Shown: positions 16,083 through 25,515 of the stretch, in pieces
How positions within the stretch are numbered: position 1 is the stretch's first letter
How the letters are laid out: each line of letters begins with the position of its first letter
Assembly (NCBI GenBank): GCA_016200745.1
Contig: JACQEF010000105.1
Location: forward strand, 1-31,748
Direction of reading: 5' to 3'
DNA from: Chloroflexota bacterium
Lineage (GTDB): Bacteria > Chloroflexota > Limnocylindria > Limnocylindrales > CSP1-4
DNA: 31,748 bases
Notes under the pieces: model-generated
What the model saw: the letters and a program-made list of their open reading frames with translations, nothing else
What the model was told of the DNA's origin: nothing
Databases searched by the model: none
Position numbers and translations under genes: made by a program

Positions 16083-19000
16083 ATGAACCCACTGCGGGTC
16101 AGCGAACAACTCCGGGCCTCGCATCAGTCCTACCTGCGGACGACGTTCGCGCCGCGGCGCGAGGACTGGCGGCTCGCGTTCGAGGCGGCGCTCGAGTCCG
16201 ACCTCCCGCTTACAAAGGGTCCCTACCTCCAGGCGACGCCGGCGTACGAACTCGGGGCCTCGCTCGGGGAACTGATCGTCGCCGGTGACCTCTGTCAGGA
16301 GTTCAGCGCGATGCCGGCGGGTGCCTTCCCGCTGGACCGCCGCCTATACAGCCACCAGGTCGATGCGATCAAGGCCGTCCGCGCTGGCCGGAACGTGATG
16401 GTCGCCACGGGCACCGGCTCGGGCAAGACCGAGGCTGCGCTCTTCCCTCTCCTCGACGGACTGCTCCGCGAGCGCGCGGCCGGCACGCTCCGCGAACCCG
16501 GCGTTCGGGCGATGTTCCTCTACCCGCTCAACGCGCTCGCCAACGACCAGATGCGCCGACTCCGAGCCATCCTCGCGGGCTTCCCCGACGTCACCTTCGG
16601 GCGCTATGTCGGCGACACCGAGCGCGATGCGCGCAAGGCGCTCGACACGTACCGGGTCGTCCACCAGGGCCAGGATCCGCTGCCCAACGAGATCCTGTCG
16701 CGCCCGGAGATGCAGGCTCGGCCCCCGCACATCCTGATCACGAACTACTCGATGCTCGAGTACCTCCTCCTGCGGCCCAACGACAGCCCGTTTTTCGACG
16801 GGCCGACGCGCCGGTTCTGGCGGGCGTTCGTGCTCGACGAGGCGCACGTGTACGACGGGGCCGACGGGACCGAGGTCGCGATGCTCCTGCGCCGTCTCAA
16901 GGACCGGGTCACCGACAGCGAGCCAGGCCGGATCCGGTGTATCGCGACAAGCGCGACCCTCGGCGGGGGCGCGCAGGACTACCCCGCGCTCGCCGAGTTC
17001 GGCAGCAATCTGTTCGGTGAGCCGTTCGAGGCGACGGACATCATCGGGCCCAAGGTGCGCGAGCTTCAGCGGGAGACCGCCGCATACGCCCTCCCTCGCC
17101 CGCTCTACCGGGCGGCCGCCACCGCGATCGAGACGGCGGCGTCCGAGGACGAGGCCGTGCGCGGCCTTCGGAGCGTCGTTGCCCAGCAGCTTCCGGCGGC
17201 CACGGCGCGGCTCGAGGCCGAGACGTCCCTCGATGCCTCGCTCCTCGCCCTGCTCGGACCGGATGAGCGCGTCATCTGCCTCCAGAACAAGCTCCGCGAC
17301 GGCGCGGTCCTGCTGCCCGAGGCGACCGAGGCGGCCTTCGGAGACCCGGCCGCTGCCGACGATCTCGTGGCACTCGTGGAACTCGCGGTCCAAGCGCGCG
17401 AGAACGACATGGATTCGCCGCTCGTCCCGGCGCGCTACCACTTCTTCCTGCGCGGCCTCGAGGGTGCGTACGTCTGTCTCCACCCCGAGCACCCGGCCGA
17501 GCGGGCGCGGCTGTTTCTCGAGCCGCACGATGCCTGCCCCGCCTGCGACGACGTGGGGGTTCGAGCCGCCGTGTTCGAGCTGGGCGCGTGCCGCCGGTGC
17601 CGGGCCGAGTACTTGATCGGGGCGACCCGCGGCGACATGCTCGAGCGCGTCCCGATCGGCGTCGTGCCCTCGACCTACCTCCTGCTCGACACCGCCGAGG
17701 GCGCGACCGACGAGGACGAGGACGAAGGGAGCGACGAGTCAGACGACGTCGAGGTGTTCCTGTGTCCCGGCTGCGGCCAGATCGACGGCGAGCCCGCGGT
17801 CGATTGCGACTGCGCGAGCCCGGCTGGCCGGATCCGGATGCTGTCGCGGCCAGTCGCCGACGAGTCCCCGGGACTCCGGCGGTGCGGTGCGTGCGGCGCG
17901 TCGGGTCATGGCGGCGACGCGGTCGGCCGCTTCCTGACGGACCAGAACGCCCCGGCTGCCGTCATCGCGACCGACGTGTACCGCGAACTCCCAACGTCCA
18001 AGGACCCGCAGATCGCGACGAAGGTCGGCTCCGGCCGGAAGTTGCTCGCGTTCGCCGACTCCCGGCAGGACGCCGCGTTCTTTGCCCCGTACCTCAAGCG
18101 GACCTACGACCGGGCGATGCGCCGGGCGATGATCCTGCGGGCCGTACGAGCGGTCGGCACCGACGGCCCTGTCCGTCTGGCCGACCTTGAGCCGCATCTC
18201 CTCCAAGAGGCTGAACGGCACCTCGTCATCGACCCCTCGGGCAGCGCGCTCGGCAAGTTGCGCGAGATCCGCACCTGGCTGATGCAGGAGATGATCGGCA
18301 TCGAGCGTCGCCAGAGCCTCGAGGGTGTCGGGCTCGTTCGGGTCGCGATCGCCATGCCCGCTGCACCGCCACCGGCCGCCCTCGCGCCGCTCGGGCTCAA
18401 CGACACCGACAGCCGGACCCTGACCGCCCTGCTCCTCGACACTTTGCGGACGTCCGCCGCCCTGTCGTTCCCGGCGAACGTCAACCGCGAGGACGTTGAG
18501 TTCAGCCCGCTCAACCGTGACTACGGCGTCCGCAGCGACGCGTCGGAGTCGACGAAGGCCGTCGTGTCGTGGGTGCCCAAGGGCGCGAACCGCCGGAGCG
18601 ACCTGCTCAACCGGGTGGCCGCGACCCGCGGCGTGACGATCGATGTCAAGGTCATGCTCCGCGCGCTGTGGGACGAGATGACCGCGGCCGGGTCGCCCTA
18701 TGCCGCCCTGCTGGCGGCGACCGTGGACGTGAAACGTGGTGGGACGCTGCGGCGGCTCAACCACGAACGGCTCGAGCTGGTGACGCCGCTTGAGGCCGCG
18801 ACCGGCTATCGCTGCGATCACTGCCGCCAGGTTTGGTGGACGCAGGTGGAGGGCGTGTGCCCGACGTTCCGCTGCACGGGCACGCTGACGGCGATCGCGC
18901 CCGACGACTGGCTCGGCCATTACGCCGACCTGTACGAGCGGCTCGAGCCGATCGCGCTCGAGGTCGAGGAGCACACCGCCCAGTGGTCGAGCGTCCGCGG

Positions 19001-20813
19001 TGCGGAGATCCAGACCGCCTTCGTGGATGGCGACCTCAATGTCCTGTCGTGCTCCACGACGTTCGAGCTCGGCGTGGACCTCGGCGACGTCGAGGCTGTC
19101 CTGCTCCGCAACGTCCCTCCGAGCCCGGCGAACTACGTCCAGCGGGCCGGCCGCGCCGGTCGCCGACTCGGGGCGGCGGCGATGGTCCTGACGCTTGTCC
19201 AGCGCCGCAACCACGATCTCGCCTTCTACCGCGAGCCGCGCCTTCTCGTCGATGGGAAGGTCGCCCCGCCGCGCATTGTCATCGACAACCCGGTCATCGC
19301 CCGGCGGCACGCGCACGCGGTCGCTTTCGCGGCCTACCAGCGCCACGTCGAGAAGGCGGGCGACGTGGCGGGCTTCTTCATCACCGTGGACGGGTCGGGG
19401 CTCACCCAGGACCAGCGCTTCATGGCCTGGCTGCGCCAGCACCCGGCCGGCCTCGGCGCGGCCCTCCTCCGGATCGTCCCGGCCGCGGCCCAGGGCTTCG
19501 ACGGCCTCGATCTGGCCGAATGGGGCTGGGTCGCCGACCTCGATACCGAGCGGCTCGACGATCCCTCGACCGGCTGGCTTGCGCGGGCCGGCAACGTCCT
19601 CCGCGAGGACCGCGCCCAACTCGACACGTTGATCACTGAGGCGTCGGCAGAGCGCGCCTTCGGTCGCGCGAAGGCGCTCCAGTACCAGATGAACACGCTC
19701 GACAGGGAGCAACTGATCGGGGCGCTCGCGCGGCGCAACGTGCTGCCCAAGTACGGCTTCCCCGTCGACGTCGTGCAGCTCGACCTGTCGCGCGCGAACG
19801 CGAGCGAGGCGTCGGGCATCGAACTCGATCGCGACCTCCGAGTCGCGATCAGCGAGTACGCCCCGGGCTCCGAGGTCGTCGCCGGCGGGGTGGTCTGGCG
19901 GAGCATCGGGCTCAAGCGCCGGATCGACCAGCTGTGGCCCGAGCGGGAGTGGGCCCTGTGCAAGACGTGCGATGCGTACCGCGAGGGCATCGCCGCGCCG
20001 GATGCCGAGTGCCCCGTCTGCCACAGCACCGAGGTCGCCAAGAGCGGCCGCCGGCTGATGCCGATGTTCGGGTTCATCGGGGAGAACGCGAGCACCCAGG
20101 TCGGCGACGCGCCGATCCTGCGCCGATCCTCGATCCGCTCGTGGTTCGGCAACTACGACGTCGAGGGCAAGGAACGCCCGTTTGCGCCGCTCGACGGGCT
20201 CGACCCGGCCTTCGGCGACGGCCGGACGAGCCGCCAGGGTCGCATCGTGATCATGAACCAGGGTCCCGGTGGCCGCGGCTTCGGGATCTGCGCAACGTGT
20301 GGCCGCGGGATCCCGCGGCCGCTCAAGCCGGCCAAGAAGGAGAAGCTACACGCGAACCTGTGGAATGGCCGCGAGTGCAAGGGCGGTCTGCGGACGTTCC
20401 AGTTGGGCTACGACCTGCTGACCGACGTGTTCGAGCTGCGGCTCGCCGGCCCGCGCCGCAGCACGGACGCGCTGCGCAGCCTGCTGTACGCGATGCTCGA
20501 GGGCGCGGGCGCGCTTGGGATCAAGCGCGACGAGATCGACGGCACGCTCCACAGCCACGCGCTCGACGCGAGCCCGTCCCTCATCTTCTACGACACCGTG
20601 CCAGGTGGCGCGGGGCATGCCAAGCGCATCGCCAGGGCGCTGCCCGAGGTCATCCGCGCGGGGCTCTCCCGCGTCGATGCCTGCACCTGCGGGCTCGAGA
20701 CGTCGTGCTACGGCTGCCTCCGCTCGTACTCCAATCAGATCTTCCACGACGACCTCTCGCGGGGCGACGCCCAGACCCTCCTCGGTGCCCTGGAGACCGG
20801 GCTCGAGCGATGA
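16083..20813 (+). CDS. Giant DEAH-box helicase with C-terminal DUF1998/MZB zinc domain (DruE/DrmA-like)
   Basis: The ATG at 16083, after GAGGGG, gives 1576 residues. The frame opens earlier, at 15984, but only through divergent upstream sequence. Visible helicase motifs are LYSHQVDAI (Q-like), Walker A TGTGSGKT (Lys115), LYPLNALANDQ (Ia), DEAH (252-255), TSATLGGG, then FELGVDLGDVEAV and QRAGRAGRR (about 990-1030). Several C-x2-C pairs occur between the helicase lobes (CPAC, CRRC, CPGC, CGAC, CDHC) and near 1300 (CKTC, CPVC). The C terminus carries the DUF1998/MZB signature CTCGLETSCYGCLRSYSN (about 1534-1551). Helicases with this tail include MrfA and the DruE/DrmA/DrmB components of Druantia and DISARM. 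The size and the partner gene downstream favour a Druantia-type role in anti-phage DNA unwinding. The stop overlaps the next ATG by 4 bp. Confidence 0.85.
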   Translation: MNPLRVSEQLRASHQSYLRTTFAPRREDWRLAFEAALESDLPLTKGPYLQATPAYELGASLGELIVAGDLCQEFSAMPAGAFPLDRRLYSHQVDAIKAVRAGRNVMVATGTGSGKTEAALFPLLDGLLRERAAGTLREPGVRAMFLYPLNALANDQMRRLRAILAGFPDVTFGRYVGDTERDARKALDTYRVVHQGQDPLPNEILSRPEMQARPPHILITNYSMLEYLLLRPNDSPFFDGPTRRFWRAFVLDEAHVYDGADGTEVAMLLRRLKDRVTDSEPGRIRCIATSATLGGGAQDYPALAEFGSNLFGEPFEATDIIGPKVRELQRETAAYALPRPLYRAAATAIETAASEDEAVRGLRSVVAQQLPAATARLEAETSLDASLLALLGPDERVICLQNKLRDGAVLLPEATEAAFGDPAAADDLVALVELAVQARENDMDSPLVPARYHFFLRGLEGAYVCLHPEHPAERARLFLEPHDACPACDDVGVRAAVFELGACRRCRAEYLIGATRGDMLERVPIGVVPSTYLLLDTAEGATDEDEDEGSDESDDVEVFLCPGCGQIDGEPAVDCDCASPAGRIRMLSRPVADESPGLRRCGACGASGHGGDAVGRFLTDQNAPAAVIATDVYRELPTSKDPQIATKVGSGRKLLAFADSRQDAAFFAPYLKRTYDRAMRRAMILRAVRAVGTDGPVRLADLEPHLLQEAERHLVIDPSGSALGKLREIRTWLMQEMIGIERRQSLEGVGLVRVAIAMPAAPPPAALAPLGLNDTDSRTLTALLLDTLRTSAALSFPANVNREDVEFSPLNRDYGVRSDASESTKAVVSWVPKGANRRSDLLNRVAATRGVTIDVKVMLRALWDEMTAAGSPYAALLAATVDVKRGGTLRRLNHERLELVTPLEAATGYRCDHCRQVWWTQVEGVCPTFRCTGTLTAIAPDDWLGHYADLYERLEPIALEVEEHTAQWSSVRGAEIQTAFVDGDLNVLSCSTTFELGVDLGDVEAVLLRNVPPSPANYVQRAGRAGRRLGAAAMVLTLVQRRNHDLAFYREPRLLVDGKVAPPRIVIDNPVIARRHAHAVAFAAYQRHVEKAGDVAGFFITVDGSGLTQDQRFMAWLRQHPAGLGAALLRIVPAAAQGFDGLDLAEWGWVADLDTERLDDPSTGWLARAGNVLREDRAQLDTLITEASAERAFGRAKALQYQMNTLDREQLIGALARRNVLPKYGFPVDVVQLDLSRANASEASGIELDRDLRVAISEYAPGSEVVAGGVVWRSIGLKRRIDQLWPEREWALCKTCDAYREGIAAPDAECPVCHSTEVAKSGRRLMPMFGFIGENASTQVGDAPILRRSSIRSWFGNYDVEGKERPFAPLDGLDPAFGDGRTSRQGRIVIMNQGPGGRGFGICATCGRGIPRPLKPAKKEKLHANLWNGRECKGGLRTFQLGYDLLTDVFELRLAGPRRSTDALRSLLYAMLEGAGALGIKRDEIDGTLHSHALDASPSLIFYDTVPGGAGHAKRIARALPEVIRAGLSRVDACTCGLETSCYGCLRSYSNQIFHDDLSRGDAQTLLGALETGLER

Positions 20814-23812
20814 CCGACGACGGGCCCAAGCCGTCTGCCGAGGACCTCGAAGCGGAGGTCCTCGAACGGCTACGCGGCCACCGCCTCGTCTGCGAGGTCG
20901 ATTGGGAGCCCGAACTCCTCGCCAGAATCCGGCCCTCCATCTACGCCGACTGGTACGCCGAGATGTCGGGCTCCATGGGCTACGGCCGCCACCCGGCGTT
21001 ACTGGTCCTCTACCTCGTCCTGACCGGCCGAGAGGAGTACGACGGCGACTTCTGGCCGCACACGGTGATGGGCGCTGACGGACGGGTCGACGCCGGGCGC
21101 TACTTCGAGGCGGCGGTTCGGCGACTGCGGCTCGAGCAGTTCCCGCAGTTCGCCGCCGAGCGCGCTCTCCGCTTCGTCGCCCCGATTCTCGCCCACGGCG
21201 GGATCCCCCAGACGTTCGTGCTGCCCTTCCTGCGGGACACGATGCTCCCGGCCCTCGCCCGAGCTGAGGGCGAGACCGCGATCGACTACATCGCCCGCTG
21301 GCGACATCGGCGGCCAGCCGGCATGCCCCAACCCGTCCGTCGCTACCTGCTCTACGGTGGCGAGACGGCAACCGACTTCCTGGCCCGCTGTCTCGACCTC
21401 CCCACGATCGGACGGGACGCGCTCCGGGCCGAGCCGGCGGTGGCCGGGCTGCCGCGGAACGTCGTCGAGGCGTTCCTGTCGCTGCCGCCGCAGGCGATCG
21501 CGCCGGTCCTCCGGCTGCCTGCGCCGACCGTCCGGATCGACGTCTGGTCGCGGCGCGGGCCCGAGATGCTCCTCCCGGCAGTCGGCCGGGACCTTGCCGC
21601 CGGGCTGCGCTGGACGGTCGATGACGGCGCGACGGCCCATCGCCTCGAGGCCTCGCCCCACCGGGAGACGGTGATTCCGCTCGTGCCGGCCGATGGCTGG
21701 ACCGGCTCAGCGACGACGGGTGGTCGAACCCTTCAGCACACCTTCGAGTGCTTCGCCGAGAGCCCGATCGTCTGCTTCGACGGTGAAGGCCGGTACGTGC
21801 CGGACACCGGCTCGCTGCGCGCCGACCAGATCTGGGTGCTGATGCCCGTTGGCGTGACCCTCGCTCGCGCGGATAGCGATGGGACCCAGCACCCGCTCGT
21901 GCCGACCGACGAGGCGGACCGCCCGGGTGGAGCGTGGTCGGGCCATCACGTGGCGCGCTACGACCTGGCCGGCGTCGAGTTGTTGCACGTCGTCAGCGGG
22001 GATGCCATCGAGTACCGCGTCCCGGTATACCGGCCGGGTGCCGGAGCCGAGATCGTCGGGGTGCCGGTCGCCGACGTGCGCTCGATCGACGACCTGCGGG
22101 TGTACGACGCGATGCCGACGCTCTCCCTGCCGCCGTGGGGAGCGTGGAACGTCGGGCTCGTCGGCGAGATGGACGCCGCGACATGGACGGTCACGCCGGA
22201 AGGTGGCGCGCGGTCGAGCGTCGATCTGTCGACGGCCGAGCCGGCATTCGGACGCTACGAGGTCATCGCCCGCGGCCCCCTCCTCGGCCGCGACCTGCGG
22301 ACCGCCTTCGTCGTCATTCCCGGGCTCCGGCTCGAGACGCCGGAGGAGCCGCTGGCGACGGGCGAGACCGAGGTGACCGTGACCGCGGTGGCCGCGGCTG
22401 ACATCGGGCTCGCTGGCCGGCCGCCGGGGGAACCGGTGACCCTGACCGTGACCGCGGAGGCCGGCTCGGAGGAGGTCTGGGCCTGGCGCGGTCATCGCAA
22501 GACCGGCATCCTCGCCCGGATCCGTGTCCTCCAATGGGCGTTCCGCGAGGCCGATGGGGCGCTCGAGCTTGGGCGGGTCCCACTCCGCCTGGATCCCGAT
22601 CGGGTGGGCGTCGAGGATATCGCGCTCGTCGTGACCGGCCGCCCCGGGCGAGGGGTCAGGCTCCTGCTCGATGCGGGTGGAGAGCGACTGGCCGAGTTCG
22701 CGCGCCCGAACGCCGGTGACGGCCAGGCGACGTTCGACCTCGGGCTCGTCCGCGAGACGGTGCGCGACCATCGCGCCCGCCACCTGACGCTCATCGTCGA
22801 GACGAGCGGGCTCGTCGCCAATGTCGCCGCCTACGAGCCCCCGCCCCCACCGGTCCCGCCTCGGCCGCGGCCCGGGGAGGCCGTCCGCGCGCGGGTCGTC
22901 GGACCGGATCACGGCGGCCTTCTCGTCGCGGGCGACGGCTGGGAGGGCCTCGTCCGCCGCTTCCGGATGCCACGCCCGCCCGACGAGTACGAGGCTGGGG
23001 CCGAGGTAACGGGTTGGATCGAGCGCGACGACGGGACCTTGCTCGTGGACATCCGCCCATTCGACCCCGCCCGGTTCCGGCTCGGGGCCACCGTCTCTGG
23101 GCGAGTCGTCAACACCTCGGACCGTGGCATCGTGCTCGACCTCGGCGGCACCGACGGTCGCGTCATGGCCGATCGCCTGCCGGCAGATCGCCGGCCGCGG
23201 TCCTACCAGGTTGGCGAGACCGTCGAGGCCCGGGTCATCGACGTCCAGCGCCATGAGCGCTGGTTCAAGCTCGCCGTGACCGCCTTCGACCCGACCGGCT
23301 TCCACGCGGGTGATGTCGTCGAGGCGCGAGTCAGCCGGACGACCTTCCGCGCAGCCTTCCTCGACCTGCGGGGCCTCGTCGGCTACGTGCCCGAGGAGGA
23401 GTTCGGCCCGCGGCCGCCGGTGACAGGCTCGACGGTGCGTGCCTGGGTCGTCCGCTTCGATCGGCAGCGCGAGACCGTCGTGTGCTCACTCCGTCCGTTT
23501 GACGTCGGCGAGCTCGCTGTCGGCCAGACGTGCACATGCGTCGTGATTTCCGCCGGGCCTGCCGGGGCCACGATCGAGATGCCTGGCGGCTTGCGAGGCG
23601 CGATCACGGAGCGGGGCCTGCCGCCCCACTTCGTCGGATCCGCCGATCGACACCTCCGCCCGGGGATGCGGATCCCTGTGACGGTGCGCGACATCAACCC
23701 GGCGAGCCGCTGGATCGAGTGCACCTATCGTCCGACGGAGTACACCTTCGACGGCGGTGATGCTGAGGAGACCTCGCCGTTCGCTATGCTCCGGGACCAG
23801 CACCCCGCATAG
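20810..23812 (+). CDS. DruH-like defence protein fused to about four S1-like RNA-binding repeats
   Basis: This 1000-residue protein starts at an ATG overlapping the helicase stop, so the two are made together. Residues 1-240 (helical, with YADWYAEMSGSMGYGRHPAL, GDFWPHTV and FVAPILAHGGIPQTFVLPFL) resemble the N-terminal region of the STY4851/ECs_5259 family, which I associate with DruH of Druantia type III. Residues 240-660 are beta-rich, with repeated immunoglobulin-like segments (ETEVTVTAVAAADIG). From about 688 to 985 there are around four OB/S1-like units: GEAVRARVVGPDHGGLLV, GATVSGRVVNTSDRGIVLDL, GDVVEARVSRTTFRAAFLDL and VGQTCTCVVISAGPAGATIEM. A proline stretch (PPPPPVPPRPRP) precedes them. 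The S1 tail suggests single-stranded nucleic acid binding. The DruH assignment is from memory of patterns and is moderate. Confidence 0.7.
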   Translation: MTDDGPKPSAEDLEAEVLERLRGHRLVCEVDWEPELLARIRPSIYADWYAEMSGSMGYGRHPALLVLYLVLTGREEYDGDFWPHTVMGADGRVDAGRYFEAAVRRLRLEQFPQFAAERALRFVAPILAHGGIPQTFVLPFLRDTMLPALARAEGETAIDYIARWRHRRPAGMPQPVRRYLLYGGETATDFLARCLDLPTIGRDALRAEPAVAGLPRNVVEAFLSLPPQAIAPVLRLPAPTVRIDVWSRRGPEMLLPAVGRDLAAGLRWTVDDGATAHRLEASPHRETVIPLVPADGWTGSATTGGRTLQHTFECFAESPIVCFDGEGRYVPDTGSLRADQIWVLMPVGVTLARADSDGTQHPLVPTDEADRPGGAWSGHHVARYDLAGVELLHVVSGDAIEYRVPVYRPGAGAEIVGVPVADVRSIDDLRVYDAMPTLSLPPWGAWNVGLVGEMDAATWTVTPEGGARSSVDLSTAEPAFGRYEVIARGPLLGRDLRTAFVVIPGLRLETPEEPLATGETEVTVTAVAAADIGLAGRPPGEPVTLTVTAEAGSEEVWAWRGHRKTGILARIRVLQWAFREADGALELGRVPLRLDPDRVGVEDIALVVTGRPGRGVRLLLDAGGERLAEFARPNAGDGQATFDLGLVRETVRDHRARHLTLIVETSGLVANVAAYEPPPPPVPPRPRPGEAVRARVVGPDHGGLLVAGDGWEGLVRRFRMPRPPDEYEAGAEVTGWIERDDGTLLVDIRPFDPARFRLGATVSGRVVNTSDRGIVLDLGGTDGRVMADRLPADRRPRSYQVGETVEARVIDVQRHERWFKLAVTAFDPTGFHAGDVVEARVSRTTFRAAFLDLRGLVGYVPEEEFGPRPPVTGSTVRAWVVRFDRQRETVVCSLRPFDVGELAVGQTCTCVVISAGPAGATIEMPGGLRGAITERGLPPHFVGSADRHLRPGMRIPVTVRDINPASRWIECTYRPTEYTFDGGDAEETSPFAMLRDQHPA

Positions 23813-23833
23813 CGTGCCGGGTCCGGTCGGAAA

Positions 23834-25132
23834 TCACCTGAAGCTGGCAGCCCATGTTGCGAGATGGTCAGTCAGGCGACCAGCCTCTTCTGGGTCACCC
23901 CTCATGGCCGCTCGTACCTCGTTGCGGGCCTCTGTCATCCGTGAGAGAACGACGTCCAGGCTTTCGGTACTGACCTCCGCGACTTCGTCCGCCCGCGACC
24001 GCAAGAAGTGCCGCTGAAGGCGAGAGATCCAGGCCATCCGACGGTCTGGCGACGTAGGCGATAGCACCAGTTCAGTCCGCAGGGCATCGAGCGATCGGCA
24101 CTCAGGGCAGTTGCACGCGAGGCTGGGCACCGCGCTGATAGCCCTGAGCGCTCGCGCAGGCTCGAAGAACCGGTGCAGACGTGGGATGTAGTACCGCTCA
24201 GCCGGCGGTCCGCTGCCAACGGAGCTTCGAATCCTCTTGTTCTCGGTGTAGTAGACGCCATGACTGACGGCCTCGACGCCGTCCGATGACATTAGGAGCC
24301 AGTAGAAGCCGGCATAGATGAGCCATACCGGACGCCCGATCGAGCGCACCAAGGCTCGATAGTCTCGAAGCTGCTGGGTCGAGGATGTGTACTCATCGAG
24401 GCCGCTCACCCAGAGACCGACTCCATCGAACGGATCTAGATGGAGCCGGGCGATTTCGTCCGAGGACAAAGGGCCGATCGCGACTTTCGACTCCAGCGCC
24501 AGCACTGTCCACATTGGCTCGCCATCGCGACGCTCTGCCAGGGAGGCAGCATTCAGCAGTTCCTGGTTCCTCTGCCGGTGCGCGTCTCGGGCCGTGACAG
24601 CAAGGTAAGGGGCGACAACGCGGGATGGTCGGAGACTGTCGTCGTCGAGCGTGAGCCCAAGAATCCGGGCGTACTTCGAGACCGCTCTCTTGGACTTGGG
24701 GCTCACGCCCGTCCGCTGGAACTCCAGCACGCGAGCCACGCCGGTCGAAATTAAACGCGTCCGAACATCGGCCGCCGTCCCCGTGAGCGCAGTTTCAAGA
24801 AGATCGTATGCCCGAAGGAGCTCCCGAAACGCGGGGCGGATCTCCTTCTCATCCGAGGCCGGCAAGGTGCCGCGTGGTCCAGCGTTCTCCTCAGATCCCC
24901 TGAACCAGTACTCGGTGCCTAGCTCCACGTAGTAGGTCATCGGGTCATACCAGAAGTTGAGAGACGACCCAGCCTGCTGGATGCCTGTGAGGAATCCCCA
25001 GAGGCCGTCGCCGGCGTATGCCGCGATGTGGGCAGGAACGACAACGCTGGTGTAGGTGTCGCGACATGCCTCGAATACGGGCCGATCGCGGAAGATTCCG
25101 ACCCGGACGCCGTTCGTGACTGCGTGCGTCAC
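23834..25132 (-). CDS. Divergent TGT-like (tRNA-guanine transglycosylase superfamily) protein
   Basis: This 432-residue protein starts at a GTG overlapping the upstream stop (GTGA). The best clue is a C-x-C-x2-C site (Cys340, Cys342, Cys345) followed by His375 in RLQRHFLRSRADEV. This mirrors the zinc site of queuine/archaeosine tRNA-ribosyltransferases (C-x-C-x2-C then His about 26 residues later). The preceding region, GRPVWLIYAGFYWLL...GVEAVSHGVYYTENK, fits the last strands of the TGT barrel, and NFWYDPMTYYVELG near residue 60 could be the substrate-pocket strand. The canonical nucleophilic Asp segment (DSGGFQ) is not recognisable. It could modify a base in tRNA or DNA (compare DpdA) or be an inactive relative. 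It is the last gene of a four-gene SOS-type operon. Confidence 0.6.
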   Translation of the reverse strand: MTHAVTNGVRVGIFRDRPVFEACRDTYTSVVVPAHIAAYAGDGLWGFLTGIQQAGSSLNFWYDPMTYYVELGTEYWFRGSEENAGPRGTLPASDEKEIRPAFRELLRAYDLLETALTGTAADVRTRLISTGVARVLEFQRTGVSPKSKRAVSKYARILGLTLDDDSLRPSRVVAPYLAVTARDAHRQRNQELLNAASLAERRDGEPMWTVLALESKVAIGPLSSDEIARLHLDPFDGVGLWVSGLDEYTSSTQQLRDYRALVRSIGRPVWLIYAGFYWLLMSSDGVEAVSHGVYYTENKRIRSSVGSGPPAERYYIPRLHRFFEPARALRAISAVPSLACNCPECRSLDALRTELVLSPTSPDRRMAWISRLQRHFLRSRADEVAEVSTESLDVVLSRMTEARNEVRAAMRGDPEEAGRLTDHLATWAASFR

Positions 25133-25515
25133 GCGAGTTTCTCGTTCATTGAACAGACGAGGCTGTCAGACATGACCGTGGACTCTGCCTCAAGATCGAC
25201 CCACCAATCGTCGGCATCGAACTTGATGAGACCGACCCCTCGGGCTCGCAGGTATTCCTCATTGACCGGCCCCGCCAAGGCCGCGGGCACAGCAATGAAT
25301 GACCTCGCGAAGAACAGACGATTGATTGCCGCTTGCTCAACAGCCTTCTTCCAGTCGCGCAGCTTGACCTCGACCGAGATCCATTCTTCGCCCGATTTCG
25401 GAAACCTGGCTGCGACATCGAGGCGCTTGCCACCGAATGGAACTTGGCGACGCACACGAGCGCCGTCGCGCTCGAGCATTGAGCACAACAGCGTCTCTGC
25501 ATCCAACTCGGTCAT
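25129..25515 (-). CDS. Small PD-(D/E)xK nuclease-like protein
   Basis: The ATG at 25515 overlaps the previous gene's stop by 4 bp and gives 128 residues. The longer upstream frame is only the complement of coding sequence of the membrane protein gene. The core pattern is a restriction-endonuclease-like fold: LLCSMLERDGARVRRQVPFG, then RLDVAARF (Asp33), WISVEVKLRDW (Glu49-x-Lys51) and AVEQAAINRLFFARSFIAVP. Asp, Glu and Lys are all present, so it could be catalytic, though such compact proteins can also act as DNA-binding subunits. It sits between the membrane protein and the TGT-like gene in the same overlapping operon. Confidence 0.65.
   Translation of the reverse strand: MTELDAETLLCSMLERDGARVRRQVPFGGKRLDVAARFPKSGEEWISVEVKLRDWKKAVEQAAINRLFFARSFIAVPAALAGPVNEEYLRARGVGLIKFDADDWWVDLEAESTVMSDSLVCSMNEKLA

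Noticed and set aside
17739..20024. A 761-codon open frame on the minus strand inside the giant helicase gene
   Set aside because: The plus strand carries continuous helicase motifs and zinc pairs; the antisense product has no recognisable domain.
9984..23812. BREX or classical DISARM
   Set aside because: No PglZ, BrxA/B/C/L or phospholipase D (DrmC) gene is visible, and DUF1998 is fused to the helicase rather than encoded separately as in drmA/drmB.
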